Positions 36,288-47,680 of a stretch of 64,000 nt of DNA are shown here, in pieces. The DNA is taken from positions 43,074,095 through 43,138,094 of the forward strand of contig NC_050097.1 in the NCBI RefSeq assembly GCF_902167145.1. The letters run 5' to 3'. Both the position numbers and the translations under genes were made by a program. Numbering within the stretch: position 1 is the stretch's first letter; the number at the start of each line of letters is the position of its first letter. Below the pieces are notes generated by a model, which saw only the letters and a list, made by a program, of their open reading frames with translations, made no database searches and was not told the origin of the DNA. Source of the stretch: Zea mays. Lineage: Eukaryota; Streptophyta; Magnoliopsida; Poales; Poaceae.

Positions 36288-39200
36288 TTGCAGGTTTATG
36301 CATCCGGGGGCTCAAGCTGGATTATCGACAGTGGATGCACAAACCACATGACGGGGGAGAAGAAGATGTTCACCTCCTACGTCAAGAACAAAGATTCCCA
36401 AGACTCAATCATATTCGGTGACGGGAATCAAGGCAAGGTTAAAGGACTAGGAAAAATAACTATTTCTTCTGAGCATTCCATTTCTAATGTGTTTTTAGTA
36501 GAATCGCTCGGATATAACTTGTTGTCCGTTAGTCAATTATGTAATATGGGTTACAACTGCTTATTTACAAACGTAGATGTGTCTGTCTTTAGAAGAAGTT
36601 ATGGTTCATTAGCGTTTAAGGGTGTACTAGACGACAAACTCTATTTAGTTGATTTTTTGAAGGAGGAGGCCGATCTAGATGCATGCTTAATCGCTAAGAC
36701 TAGCATGGGATGGCTGTGGCATCGCCGTCTAGCACATGTGGGGATGAAGAACCTTCACAAGCTTCTGAAGGGAGAACATGTGTTAGGTCTAACAAATGTG
36801 TATTTCGAAAAAGATAGACCTTGTGCAGCTTGTCAAGCAGGTAAATAGGTGGGAAGCGCTCATCACAACAAGAATGTGATGACTACATCAAGACCTCTGG
36901 AGCTACTGCATATGGACCTCTTCGAACCCGTCGCCTACCTTAGCATCGGGGGAAGTAAGTATGGTCTTGTTATTGTTGATGATTTTTCTCGCTTCACTTG
37001 GGTATTCTTTTTGCAGGATAAATCTGAAACCCAAGGGACCCTCAAGCGCTTCCTAAGGAGAGCTTAAAACGAATTTGAGCTCAAGGTGAAGAAGATAAGG
37101 AGCGACAACAGGTCCGACTTCAAGAACCTGCAAGTGGAGGAGTTTCTTGAGGAGGAAGGAATCAAGCACGAGTTCTCCGCTCCCTACACACCACAGCAAA
37201 ATGGTGTGGTAGAGAGGAAGAACAGGACGCTTATAGACATGGCGAGGACGATGCTTGGAGAATTCAAGACGCCCGAGCGGTTTTGGTCGGAAGCTGTGAA
37301 CACAGCTTGCCACGCCATAAACCGAGTCTACCTTCATCGACTCCTCAAGAAGACGTCATACGAGCTTCTAACCGGTAACAAACCCAACGTTTCATATTTT
37401 CGAGTTTTTGGGAGTAAATGCTACATTTTGGTGAAGAAAGGTAGAAATTCAAAATTTGCTCCCAAAGCTGTAGAAGGGTTTTTATTAGGTTATGACTCAA
37501 ATACAAAGGCGTATAGAGTCTTCAACAAATCATCAGGTTTGGTTGAAGTCTCTAGCGACGTTGTATTTGATGAGACTAATGGCTCTCCAAGAGAGCAAGT
37601 TGATCTTGATGATGTAGATGAGGATGATGTTCCAATGGACGCAATTCGTACCATGGCAATTGGAGACGTGCGACCACAGGAACGCAAGTAGCAAGATCAA
37701 CCTTCTTCCTCAACGACGGTGCACCCCCCAACTCAAGATGACAAATAGGTCCCTCAAGATGAGGCGTATGATCAAGGGGGAGCACAAGATGTCCAAGTTG
37801 AAGAGGAAGAAGCACCACAGGCCCCTCCAACTCAAGTTCAAGCGATGATTCAAAGGAATCATCCCGTCGACCAGATTTTGGGTGATATTAGCAAGGGAGT
37901 AACTACTCGCTCTAGATTAGCTAATTTTTGTGAGCATTACTCTTTTGTCTCTTCTATTGAGCCTTTCAGGGTAGAAGAGGCCTTACTAGATCCGGACTGG
38001 GTGTTGGCCATGCAGGAAGAGCTCAACAACTTCAAGCGAAATGAAGTTTGGACACTGGTGCCACGTCCCAAGCAAAACGTTGTGGGAACCAAGTGGGTGT
38101 TTCGCAACAAACAGGACGAGCACGGGGTGGTGACAAGGAACAAGGCTCGACTTGTGGCAAAAGGTTATGCCCAAGTCGCAGGTTTGGACTTTGAGGAGAC
38201 TTTTGCTCCTGTGGCTAGGCTAGAGTCGATTCGTATTTTGTTAGCCTATGCCGCTCACCATTCTTTCAGGTTGTTCCAAATGGACGTAAAGAGCGCTTTC
38301 CTCAATGGGCCAATCAAGGAGGAGGTGTACGTGGAGCAACCCCTGGCTTTGAGGATGAACGGTACCCCGACCACGTGTGTAAGCTCTCTAAGGCGCTCTA
38401 TGGACTTAAGCAAGCCCCAAGAGCATGGTATGAATGCCTTAGAGACTTTTTAATTGCTAATGCTTTCTAGGTTGGGAAAGCCGATCCAACTCTTTTTACT
38501 AAGACTTGTGATGGTGATCTATTTGTGTGCCAAATTTATGTCGATGACATAATATTTGGTTCTACTAACCAAAAGTCTTGTGAAGAGTTTAGCAGGGTGA
38601 TGACACATAAATTCGAGATGTCGATGATGGGCGAGTTGAACTACTTCCTTGGATTCCAAGTGAAGCAACTCAAGGACGACACCTTCATCTCTCAGACGAA
38701 GTACATGCAAGACTTGCTCAAGCGGTTTGGGATGAAGGACGCCAAGCCCGCAAAGACTCCAATGCGAACCGACGGATATGTCGACCTCAATAAAGGAGGT
38801 AAGTCCATTGTCCAAAAGGCATACCGGTCTATGATAGGGTCTTTACTTTATTTATGTGCTAGTAGACCGGATATTATGCTTAGCGTATGCATGTGTGCTA
38901 GATTTCAATCCGACCCAAGGGAGTGTCACCTTGTGGTCGTTAAGCGAATTCTTAGATATTTAGTTGCTACGCCTTGCTTCGGGATCTGGTATCCAAAGGG
39001 GTCTACCTTTGACTTAATTGGATACTCAGACTCCGACTATGCTGGATGTAAAGTCGATAGGAAGAGTACATCAGGGACGTGCAAATTCCTAGGAAGGTCC
39101 TTGGTGTCCTAGAGTTCTAAGAAACAAACCTCCGTTGCCCTATCCACCGCTGAGGCCGAGTACGTTGCCGCAGGACAGTGTTGCGCGCAACTACTTTGGA

Positions 39201-39490
39201 TGAGGCAAACCCTCAGGGACTTTGGCTACAATCTGAGCAAAGTCCCACTCCTATGTGACAATGAGAGTGCAATCCGCATGGCAAACAATCCTGTTGAACA
39301 CAGCCGCACAAAGCACATAGACATCCGGCATCACTTTTTGAGAGACCAAGAGCAAAAGGGAGATATCGAAGTGTTTTATGTTAGCACCGAGAACCAGCTA
39401 GCCGATATCTTTACCAAGCCTTTAGATGAGAAGACCTTTTGCAGGCTGCGTAGTGAGCTAAATGTCTTAGATTCGCGTAACTTGGATTGA
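36288..39490 (+). pseudogene. pol: element D Pol, broken
   Basis: Protease DSG, integrase, RT with YVDD (near 38540) and RNase H are all recognisable. Nonsense codons lie at 36846 (TAG for CAG), 37065 (TAA for CAA), 37689, 37747 and 38468, with another at 39110 (TAG for TGG). A one-base deletion in a C run near 38340 shifts the frame before RT. The end of gag and the start of pol are in the same frame here, unlike in A and B, because of a one-base length difference after the gag stop. Confidence 0.88.
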
Positions 39491-40272
39491 TATAGAGCAT
39501 ACATGTGTTATATGCTTTTGATCATGTTCCTTTATGCATTTTGTTGCTTATTTAAGGTGCTCAAGTTGTGCAAGGGATCCTCCGGACCTCACAAGTCCTT
39601 GTGTGAATGATGCACGTATTTAGGGGGAGAAATGCTACAACTTGACCCTTTGAGACTAACCGTGTGCTTGAGTTTTCTTAATTTAGTCTCAAAGGAGGAT
39701 TGAAAGGGAAAAGGTGAACTTGGACCATGCAAGACTTCCACTACACTCCGATGAGAGGGTAATTTACTCCAAGTTCATCTCCGTGTTCTTATTGCCTTAA
39801 TTGAAGATTTTGGTAAGGCAATGAGGTTTAAGGGCCAACAATGATCCCGTTTTGGTGCTTAATGCCAAAGGGGGAGAAATTAAGGCCAAAGCAAGAAATG
39901 GATTAGCTACCACTTGAGAATTTTGAAAATAGTAGAGTTAGAGTTTTTGTTTTGTCAAAATACTCTTATTGTCTCTAATTATCAAAAGTTGGTCTCTTGT
40001 GGGGAGAATGTTTGATTATGGGAAAAAGGGGGAGTTTTTGAATCTTTGATCAATTTCTCTTGGAATACCTCTCTCTATGCCTCAACAAGTGAATTTGACT
40101 TAGAGATAGGAAATTGAGTTTGATTTGCAAAAACAAACCAAGTGGTGGCAAAGAATGATCCAAATATGCCAAGTTTGAATCAAAAACAAATTTTTGTTTT
40201 CATTTGCATTGATGATGCACTTCTTTAGTTGCTTTTTGTTGTGTTGGCATAAATCACCAAAAAGGGGGAGAT
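39491..40272 (+). other. element D 3' non-coding region and PPT
   Basis: No gene. AGGGGGAG tracts recur at about 39620, 39869, 40026 and 40263, the last abutting the 3' LTR. Confidence 0.75.
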
Positions 40273-41595
40273 TGAAAGGGAAATGTGCCCTTGGGCCATT
40301 TCTATAAGATTTTGGTGATTAAGTGCTCAACACAAAAGCCTTGAGTGATATTTGTGCCAAAGACTCAAGAAGTGCAAATCAAGATTAAAGGTATGTTTTT
40401 AAGACTTAGTACATTGTTTTGAAGACTAATGTATTGTGTCTAAGTGCTAGAAACAGGAGAAATCGCCTTGAAGATAAGTTGGCTGTGTTCAGCCAAAGGT
40501 TGCTCGGTCTGGGTGCACCGGACTGTCCGGTGGTGCACCGGACAGTGTTCGGTGCGCCAGGACCAGTCCCGGTGAACAGCCTGCTCTCGGGTCTCGATGG
40601 CGGCGTACGGCTATAAATCACCGGACCGTCTGGTGGTGCACCGGACTGTCCGGTGAGTCATTTGTGGCGAAGTCGCTGCTCTCCGGAAACCAGTCAACTG
40701 CGTCCGGCTAAAAATCACCGGACTGTCCGGTGGTGCACCGGACTGTCCGGTGAGCCAATGGTCGGGCGCGCCAACGGTCGGATGGGGGCACCAGACTGTC
40801 CGGTGTGCACCGGACAGTGTCCGGTGCGCCAACGGCTCCAAATCTTCAACGGTCGGCTGCGCCAAATTAGGAAAGCAATCTGCACCGGATTGTGTACAGT
40901 GCCTGTCCGGTGGTGCACCGGACTGTCCGGTGCGCCACCCGACAGAAGGCAAGATTTGCCTTCCTGGATTGCTTCAACGGCTCCTAGCTGCCTTGGAGCT
41001 ATAAAAGGGACCCCTAGGCGCATGGAGGAGTACACCAAGCATTCTTTGATCAATTCGAAGCACCAAGACTCCATTTCCGCGCATTTGATTCTTTGTGATA
41101 GCAACTAGAGCTCCATTTGAGTAGAGAACTCTTCGAGTTGTGTTGCGAGCTCAAAGTTGTGACTTGTGTGCGTGTTTGTGCTCTGATTTTGTGTCTCGTG
41201 TGCGTTGCTCTCCCTCCCTTACTTCCGTGTTTCTTTGTGATCATCATTTGTAAGGGCGAGAGACTCCAAGTTGTGGAGATTCCTCGCAAACGGGAGATAG
41301 TAAACGAAAGCAAAACACTGTGGTATTCAAGTGGGTCTTTGGACCGCTTGAAAAGGGTTGAGTGCAACCCTCGTCCATTGGGACGCCACAACGTGGAGTA
41401 GGCAAGTATTGGACTTGGCCGAACCACAGGATAAACCACTGTGCCTCTCTCTATTGATTTCCTTGTGGTTATCATGTTTAGCAAGAACTCCTCTCTAGCC
41501 ACTTGGCTTTATTGCTCTAACGCTTAATCAAGTTTGTGGCTTTAAGTTTCAAGTTTTTACAGGATCACCTATTCACCCCCCTCTAGGTGCTCTCA
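40273..41595 (+). mobile_element. element D 3' LTR
   Basis: 1323 bp ending GCTCTCA at 41595, then ATCCG. Palindrome cluster about 40515-40935; TATA box near 41000. Confidence 0.92.
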
Positions 41596-41600
41596 ATCCG

Positions 41601-43251
41601 CCAGCTCCTCGTGAAGGGGGACTCCCAGCTGATCATCAAGCAAGTCCACGGGGAATGTAGCTGCAACGAGCCCAGGCTCGCAGCTTACCTCCTCCACGTA
41701 AGGAAGCTGGAAAAAGAATTCATGGCCCTGGAACTGCAACATGTTTCTCGGGCTAATAACTCGGTGGCAGATGAACTCTCCGTGAGGGCATCAACTTGGG
41801 CACCCGTGCCCGAGGGCGTCTTCGAAAGACAGCTGCTGAGACCCACCGCCCAGCCTACCGAACTGCGCGAAGGGGGCAAGACTAGCACCTCGAAGCTAGC
41901 GGTCCCGGTGGCATCCCATCTATAGAACCCACCGAAGACTGTGTGTGCTATAGGGGGTCCTGCCTATCCCTTAGCGCCATAGCCAGTATCTCAGAGTGGT
42001 CCCGATGCATGGATCTCTAAGATCCAAGACTACCTGAAGGAAAATATCCTTCCTGAAGATCATGTGTCCGCAGAGCGCATAGTGTGGTTGGCTAAACGAC
42101 ACACGATGGTGGAAGGGGATCTCTACCGCCGTGGCACCAACGACATTCTCATGCGGTGCATCACCCAGGAGGAGGGCCGTGAGTTGCTCACGGAGATCCA
42201 TGTAGGTGAGTGCGGAAGTCATTCTTCATCCCACACACTGGTCGGTAAGGCCTTCCGGCATGGCTTCTACTGGCCAACCGCCCTCCAGGATGCAGCTGAG
42301 ATGGTAAAGTCCTGCAAGGCGTGTCAGTTCCATGCAAAGCAGATACACACACCAGTTCAGGCTCTGCAGATGATTCCACCCTCCTCGCCATTCACTGTAT
42401 GGGGGGTGGATATCCTGGGACCATTCCCTAGGGCCATCGGCGGGTACCGGTACCTCTTCGTCGCCATCGACAAGTTTACCAAGTGGCCAGAATCCACCCC
42501 TGTGGTCAACATCACCTAGGGTGCTGCTGTTGCTTTCCTCAAGTCGATTGTCTGTAGATTTGGGGTCCCAAGCCATATCATTACGGACAACAGGACCCAG
42601 TTTACAAGTCGGCTTTTCTAGGAGTATTGCTAGGGCATCGGCACCCAGCTCTGCTTTTGCGTCTGTGGCTCATCCTAGGAGCAACGACCAGGTGGAGAGG
42701 GCAAACACAGAAATCCTTAGGGGACTCAAGACACACACCTATGACTGCTTAAAAAAGCATGGTGCAAATTGGGTCAATGAGCTTCCGTCCGTGCTTTGGG
42801 GGAACCAGACCACACCTAGCCGAGCCACCGAGGAGACCCTGTTCTTCCTGGTCTACGGGGTCAAAGCCTGCCTTCCCCCAGAAATCATTATGGGCTCCCC
42901 ACGAGTCCAAGCTTTCGATGAGTCTGTGTAGGAACAGCTACGACGTGAGGACGTGGACTTCATCAACGAGCGCAGATGGCAAGCAACGATCCGAAATGCA
43001 TGGTACGGTACAACCAGGCGCTCAGGCGCTACCACCAACGGTTCATGCATAGTAGGGAGCTTAGGGTCGGGGACTTGGTCCTGAGGCGAGTACTGAACCG
43101 AGAAGGGCTCCACAAACTCTCCCCCAGCTGGGAAGGACCCTTCAAGGTGACAGAAATATGCCGACCTGGGTGTGTCCGCCTTGCTACAACTGAAGGAGAG
43201 CCTCTTCCCAATCCCTGGAACATAGAGCATCTCTGTAAGTTTTTCCCATAA
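41601..43251 (+). pseudogene. pol: element C Pol part 2 (end of second RNase H, integrase), broken
   Basis: It resumes the RNase H interrupted by D (KGDSQLIIKQVHGE), then an HHCC zinc finger (about 42200-42340, ending KSCKACQ) and the integrase core with WGVDILGPFP and HIITDN, followed by a C-terminal domain ending near TAA 43249-43251. In-frame stops: TAG at 41923, 41980, 42517, 42619, 42631 and 42929. An extra T near 42656 shifts the frame before the NDQVERAN segment that carries the catalytic Glu. Not functional. Confidence 0.82.
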
Positions 43252-44230
43252 AAACAAACCTGGGGATTCAGTTTTCTTCCTTTATAACTAGGTTGCGCAT
43301 ATATGTACGCCAGCCCGGTGAGGTCCGCCCTCATAAACCTGGTCTGTTGGCCTACACTCATGTATATTAAGTTATAAAGAAAAGATTCACCCCCAGATTT
43401 GTTTTGGTGATGGTCTTATTTTGCTTCAATTTACGAGCATCATTTTTATCTAACCCACCCATACAGTTCCCACCCTTGCTGGTATAATGACATCCGAATT
43501 GAGTAGCCAGGCTTGCAGTTTGGGACCCCTCGGCAGGGGGGTCCGACAGCTTGGGGGCTAGTTCTAGAGAATGGGTGCTTGTCTCCTAGGGTGGTCTGGA
43601 GCCGTGTAGCTGCTTAACTTGGTCACGTACCCTAAGCCTGCACACTCCACCACTTTGTGATGGGTACCCTAGTATTTGGAACTATAGTCCTTTGGATCTG
43701 GCAACCTGGGGTCCGGTTCTAGAGAATGGACACACGTCTCCTGGGGTGGTCCGGAGCTATGTAGCCGCTTAGCCTGGTCCCCTACCCTAAGCCTAGACGC
43801 TCCACCACTCTACGACGGGTGTCCTAGTATTTGGAGCTGTGATCCAGGGGAACCGAACACATGAATTGGCTTCCCAGTCTAAATCCTGCAGGTCCTGTTG
43901 CGTGAATCAAAGGATAAAAGATACCGGTTAGTGGGACCTATGGGTGCGCTACTAAAACTTCCTAGCCAAGGCTGTGTGTAGGTCCCAGTCGAGACTACCT
44001 CCTGGGGGCCAGGTCACTAATTCTTTCTTAAGTATACTAGCATCCAGCCTCGACACGTCGAGCCTACATCCCAGGGGGGCCAAGTACCAGAGAGAAGTTG
44101 GTAACGACGCACACAGCAAAGACAAATAGCATACAAATAAGTTCTGTCACTGTTAGATTAATACTTCTCAAGAGTATCTTACAAGCCGCACCCCAGCGGA
44201 ACCCTTGTTCTGTCTCTACAGAATGGACTA
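43252..44230 (+). other. element C 3' untranslated region with tandem repeat
   Basis: No sense-strand gene. The stretch includes the 155-bp tandem repeat at 43561-43860 and ends at the 3' end of the antisense ORF. Long 3' regions between pol and the 3' LTR are usual in Tat elements. Confidence 0.6.
43561..43860 (+). repeat. 155-bp tandem repeat in element C 3' region
   Basis: Two diverged copies, from 43561 and from 43716, each beginning GTTCTAGAGAATGG and containing CTACCCTAAGCCT (TACCCTAAGCCT in copy 1) and TCCTAGTATTTGGA or a close variant. Confidence 0.8.
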
Positions 44231-45037
44231 CTAATCAGCAGGATTCCGCTGGAAGCGCTTAGCCACCACCTCCACAATATCTTGTACGCCCTCCCGGGCG
44301 GCGTCTTCGGTGTCAGCCACCGGACCAGCGATCACCGGCTCCAAGGAGATGGCCGGGTCGTGGCTCCGGAAGCACGTCAGGATGTACTCGATCACTGCCC
44401 AGCAGAGCCTGCCACCTTCGGCCTCCAGGCAGGCGCCAAGAATCTGGTCCAGGCGTCGGAGGCGGTTCGTGACGGAGTCCAGCACCGGGAGCGTGTCGGA
44501 TATGGACGTCGACAACTCCAACACCAGGATGGGGCTCACCCCTAGCGGCACCAGTGCCGTGCTTGCCTCGCTGGCCCATGCGGCGATGCGTTGGACTCCG
44601 GTGCGATGCTTCGCCTGGAGATCTTCAAGCGTTTTCTTCATCGCCTCCACCGCTTGGGGGCCCAGTGCTGTCTGCGCCACCTACGTCGCCTGGAACCGGC
44701 GGACCCACTCCTCCAGCGTCCGCTCCTTCTCCTCCGCCTCGAGCTCATGCTCGGCCAGCAGCTTCTCCCGCCTTTCAAGCATTTCCTCCTTGAAGGCGAG
44801 ATCCTTCTCCCACCTAGCGAGGTCCGTCTCCCGCCTATCCAAGGACTCTCCTTTCACTTTAAGCTTCTCCTCGGCGAGGGCGGCGTCGTGGGCCTTGCCC
44901 TCGAGCTCTCGCTGCAGCTTTTGCAAGCTCTCCACAGCCGCGGTCTGCTGGACCCGCTGCTCCTCCAGGATTTCGTTGAAGGCACTCAGCTTGGCCTGGA
45001 GCTTTGTGACGACCTCCTCCCTCTGCTTCATGGCCTC
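44231..45037 (-). pseudogene. element C antisense ORF, coiled-coil protein, truncated by E
   Basis: On the strand opposite gag-pol, an open frame runs from the E junction (45037) to 44231 with a single TAG between two segments (about 44681-44683). The N-terminal part is a continuous heptad-rich coiled coil with many Glu, Lys, Arg and Leu. The C-terminal 149 residues form a different domain, helical and Ala/Leu-rich, ending QRNPAD. The original start lies across the E insertion, so the N-terminus is missing; the ATG at 45046 falls in the E LTR. Antisense ORFs in this position are known for Tat-lineage elements such as Grande, but their function is unknown. Confidence 0.7.
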
Positions 45038-46395
45038 TAAGAGCACCTAGAGGGGGGTGAATAGGTGATCCTGTAAAATTCAACACTAAATAGCCACAAG
45101 CTTGGTTATAAAGATGTTAGTGCAATAGAACCAAGTGGCTATAGAGCGAGCTCTTGCGAATCACAATAATCACAGAGAAAGACAACACAAGAGACACAGT
45201 GTTTTTATCCCGTGGTTCGGCCAAGTATAACACTTGCCTACTTCCACGTTGTGGCGTCCCAATGGACGAGGGTTGCAATCAACCCCTTTCAAGTGATCCA
45301 ATGATCAACTTGAATACCACAGTGTTCTTATAGTTTTCTTCCTGTTTGCGAGGAATCTCCACAAGTTGGAGCCTCTCGCCCTTACAAGATTATTCACAAA
45401 GAAAGCATGGAGTAAGGTTGGGAAGAGCAACACATACTAGAATTAAATCCACACCGCAAACACGCACACAAGTGAGAAGATGACCACACAAAACACGCGC
45501 AAGGAGTTTACAACTCGAAAAGTGCTCCAATCTCAAGAACGATGAACGATTACGTGAAAGTGAGGACTAGAAGTCTTAGAATGCTTAGAGTGTGCTTGGG
45601 TGACTCCTCCATGCGCCTAGGGGTCCCTTTTATAGCCCCAAGACAGCTAGGAGCCGTTGGAGGCAATCTTGGAAGGCTAATCTTGCCTTCTGTCGGGTGG
45701 TGCACCGGACAGTCCGGTGCACCACCGGACAGTCACTGTAGATGGTCCGGTGCGGATTTGTTTCCTTTTCTGGCGCAGATGACCGTTGCAGCGCCGTGGC
45801 AGTTGGCGCACCGGACACTGTCCGGTGCTCACCGGACATTCCGGTGCCCCCTGCCGACCGTTGGCGCAGGCCACACGTCGCCCGCGGATTGCGCGACTGA
45901 CCGTTGCACAGTCGACCATTGGCTCACTGGACACTCCGGTGCCCCACTGGACAGTCCGGTAAATTTTAGCCGTACGTCGCTGATCCTTTTCCCGAGAATG
46001 ACGACTTCGCCGCAGACGACTCATCGGACAGTCCAGTGAATTATAGCCGTACGCCGCCGTCGAGTCCCGAGAGCGGCCAGTTCACCTTGGACTCGCCTGG
46101 CGCACCGGACATTATCCGGTGCACCACCGGACAGTCCGGTGTGCCAAGCCGAGCTGGAATTTGGCTGTACCAAACCAAGTCTTTTGCATCTCTTTTCTTT
46201 TCTTCTTTTCTCTGTTTCTAACACTTAGACAAATACATTAGCACACAAAAACCAATGTACTAAGTCTAGAAACATACCTTGTTACATGATTTGCCCTTCT
46301 TGCTTGTTTGGCACATAATCAACTCACTTAGTATGTGTTGGACACTTAATCACCAAAATATACTAGAAATGGCCCAAAGGCACATTTCCCTTTCA
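45038..46395 (-). mobile_element. element E 3' LTR
   Basis: 1358 bp. On the element's sense strand it starts TGAAAGGG (46395) and ends GCTCTTA (45038), so the terminal CA has become TA. Palindromes lie at about 45700-46140. Confidence 0.88.
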
Positions 46396-47170
46396 ATCTC
46401 CCCCTTTTTGGTGATTTATGCCAACACATCCAAAAGCAATGCAAACCACGCAACATCGATTCAAATTGAAGACCAAATTGTTTTTGACTCAAATTTGGCA
46501 TATTTGGATCATTCTTTGCCACCACTTGGTTTGTTTTTGCAAATCAAATTCATTTTCCTATCTCTAATTCAAACTCACTTGTTTGGGCATCAAAAGAGAT
46601 AATCCAAGAGTGAGAATGATCAAGAGCCAAAAACTCCCCCTTTTTCCCATAATCAAAATTCTCCCGCATAAGAGACCAAATTTTGCAATTAGAGTATTTT
46701 GGACAAATCAAAAGTTCTAACTCTACTATTTTCAAAATTCTCAAGTGGTAGCTGATCCATTTGCTTTGGTCTTAATTTCTCCCCCTTTGGCATTAAGCAC
46801 CATAACGGGATCATTATTGGCCCTATAATCCCATTGCCTCACCAAAAATGTCAATTAAGAGCAAAAGGCAATAAGAGCATAAGAATGAACTTGGAGTTGA
46901 GTACACTAATACCGGAGTGCAGTGGAAGTCTTTGCATGGTCCAAGTTCACCTTTCCCTTTCAATGCACCTTTGAGACTACATCAAGTAACTCAAACACAA
47001 GGATTAGTCTCAAAGGGTCAAGTTGTAGCACTTCTCCCCCTAAATATGTGCATCATTCACACATGGACTTGTGAGGTCCAGGGATCCCTTGCACAACTTG
47101 AGCACCATAAATAAGCAATAAATTGCATAAGTAACATGATCAAAGACATAAAACACATGTATGCTATAGA
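46396..47170 (-). other. element E 3' non-coding region and PPT
   Basis: CTCCCCCT (antisense AGGGGGAG) recurs at about 46399, 46636, 46782 and 47034, matching the repeated PPT pattern of the other Sireviruses. No gene. Confidence 0.75.
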
Positions 47171-47680
47171 TCAATCCAAGTTACGTGAATCTAAGACATT
47201 TAGCTCACTACGCAACCTGCAAAAGGTTTTCTCATCTAACGACTTGGTAAAGATATCAGCTAGCTGGTTCTCGGTGCTAATATGGAACACCTCGATATCT
47301 CCCTTTTGCTGGTGGTCTCTCAGAAAGTGATGTCGGATGTCTATGTGCTTTGTGCGGCTGTGTTCAACAGGATTATCCGCCATGCGGATTGCACTCTAAT
47401 TGTCACATAGGAGTGGGACTTTGCTCAGATTGTAGCCAAAGTCCCAGAGGGTTTGCCTCATCCAAAGTAGTTGCGCGCAACACTGTCCTGCGGCAACATA
47501 CTTGGCCTCAGCAGTGGATAGGGCAACGGAGGTTTGTTTCTTTGAACTCTAAGACACCAGGGACCTTCCTAGGAATTGGCATATCCCTGATGTACTCTTC
47601 CTATCAACCTTGCATCCAGCATAATCGGAGTCTTAATATCCAATTAAGTCAAAGGTAGACCCCTTTGGATACCAGATCCC
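47171..47680 (-). pseudogene. pol: element E Pol, RNase H end (separated by G)
   Basis: The - strand encodes the last part of RNase H and the C-terminal tail ([19 protein letters not shown]) to the stop at 47171. A TAG at 47396-47398 interrupts the conserved DNESAIRM segment. It joins 55520 on the far side of G across the duplicated ATCCC. Confidence 0.85.

Larger units (their letters stand above)
32578..41595 (+). mobile_element. element D: Sirevirus-type Copia retrotransposon in C's second RNase H
   Basis: TGAAAGGG to GCTCTCA with TSD ATCCG at 32573-32577 and 41596-41600; 9018 bp. LTR and gag sequences differ clearly from A, B and F and resemble E, so D and E form a second subfamily. Gag and pol are heavily mutated. 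The LTRs differ both by substitutions and by rearranged palindrome blocks, consistent with greater age than B. Confidence 0.92.

Noticed and set aside
42520..42930. A separate gene in element C integrase
   Set aside because: It is the integrase core shifted by an inserted T near 42656; zinc finger and catalytic motifs continue across the frames.
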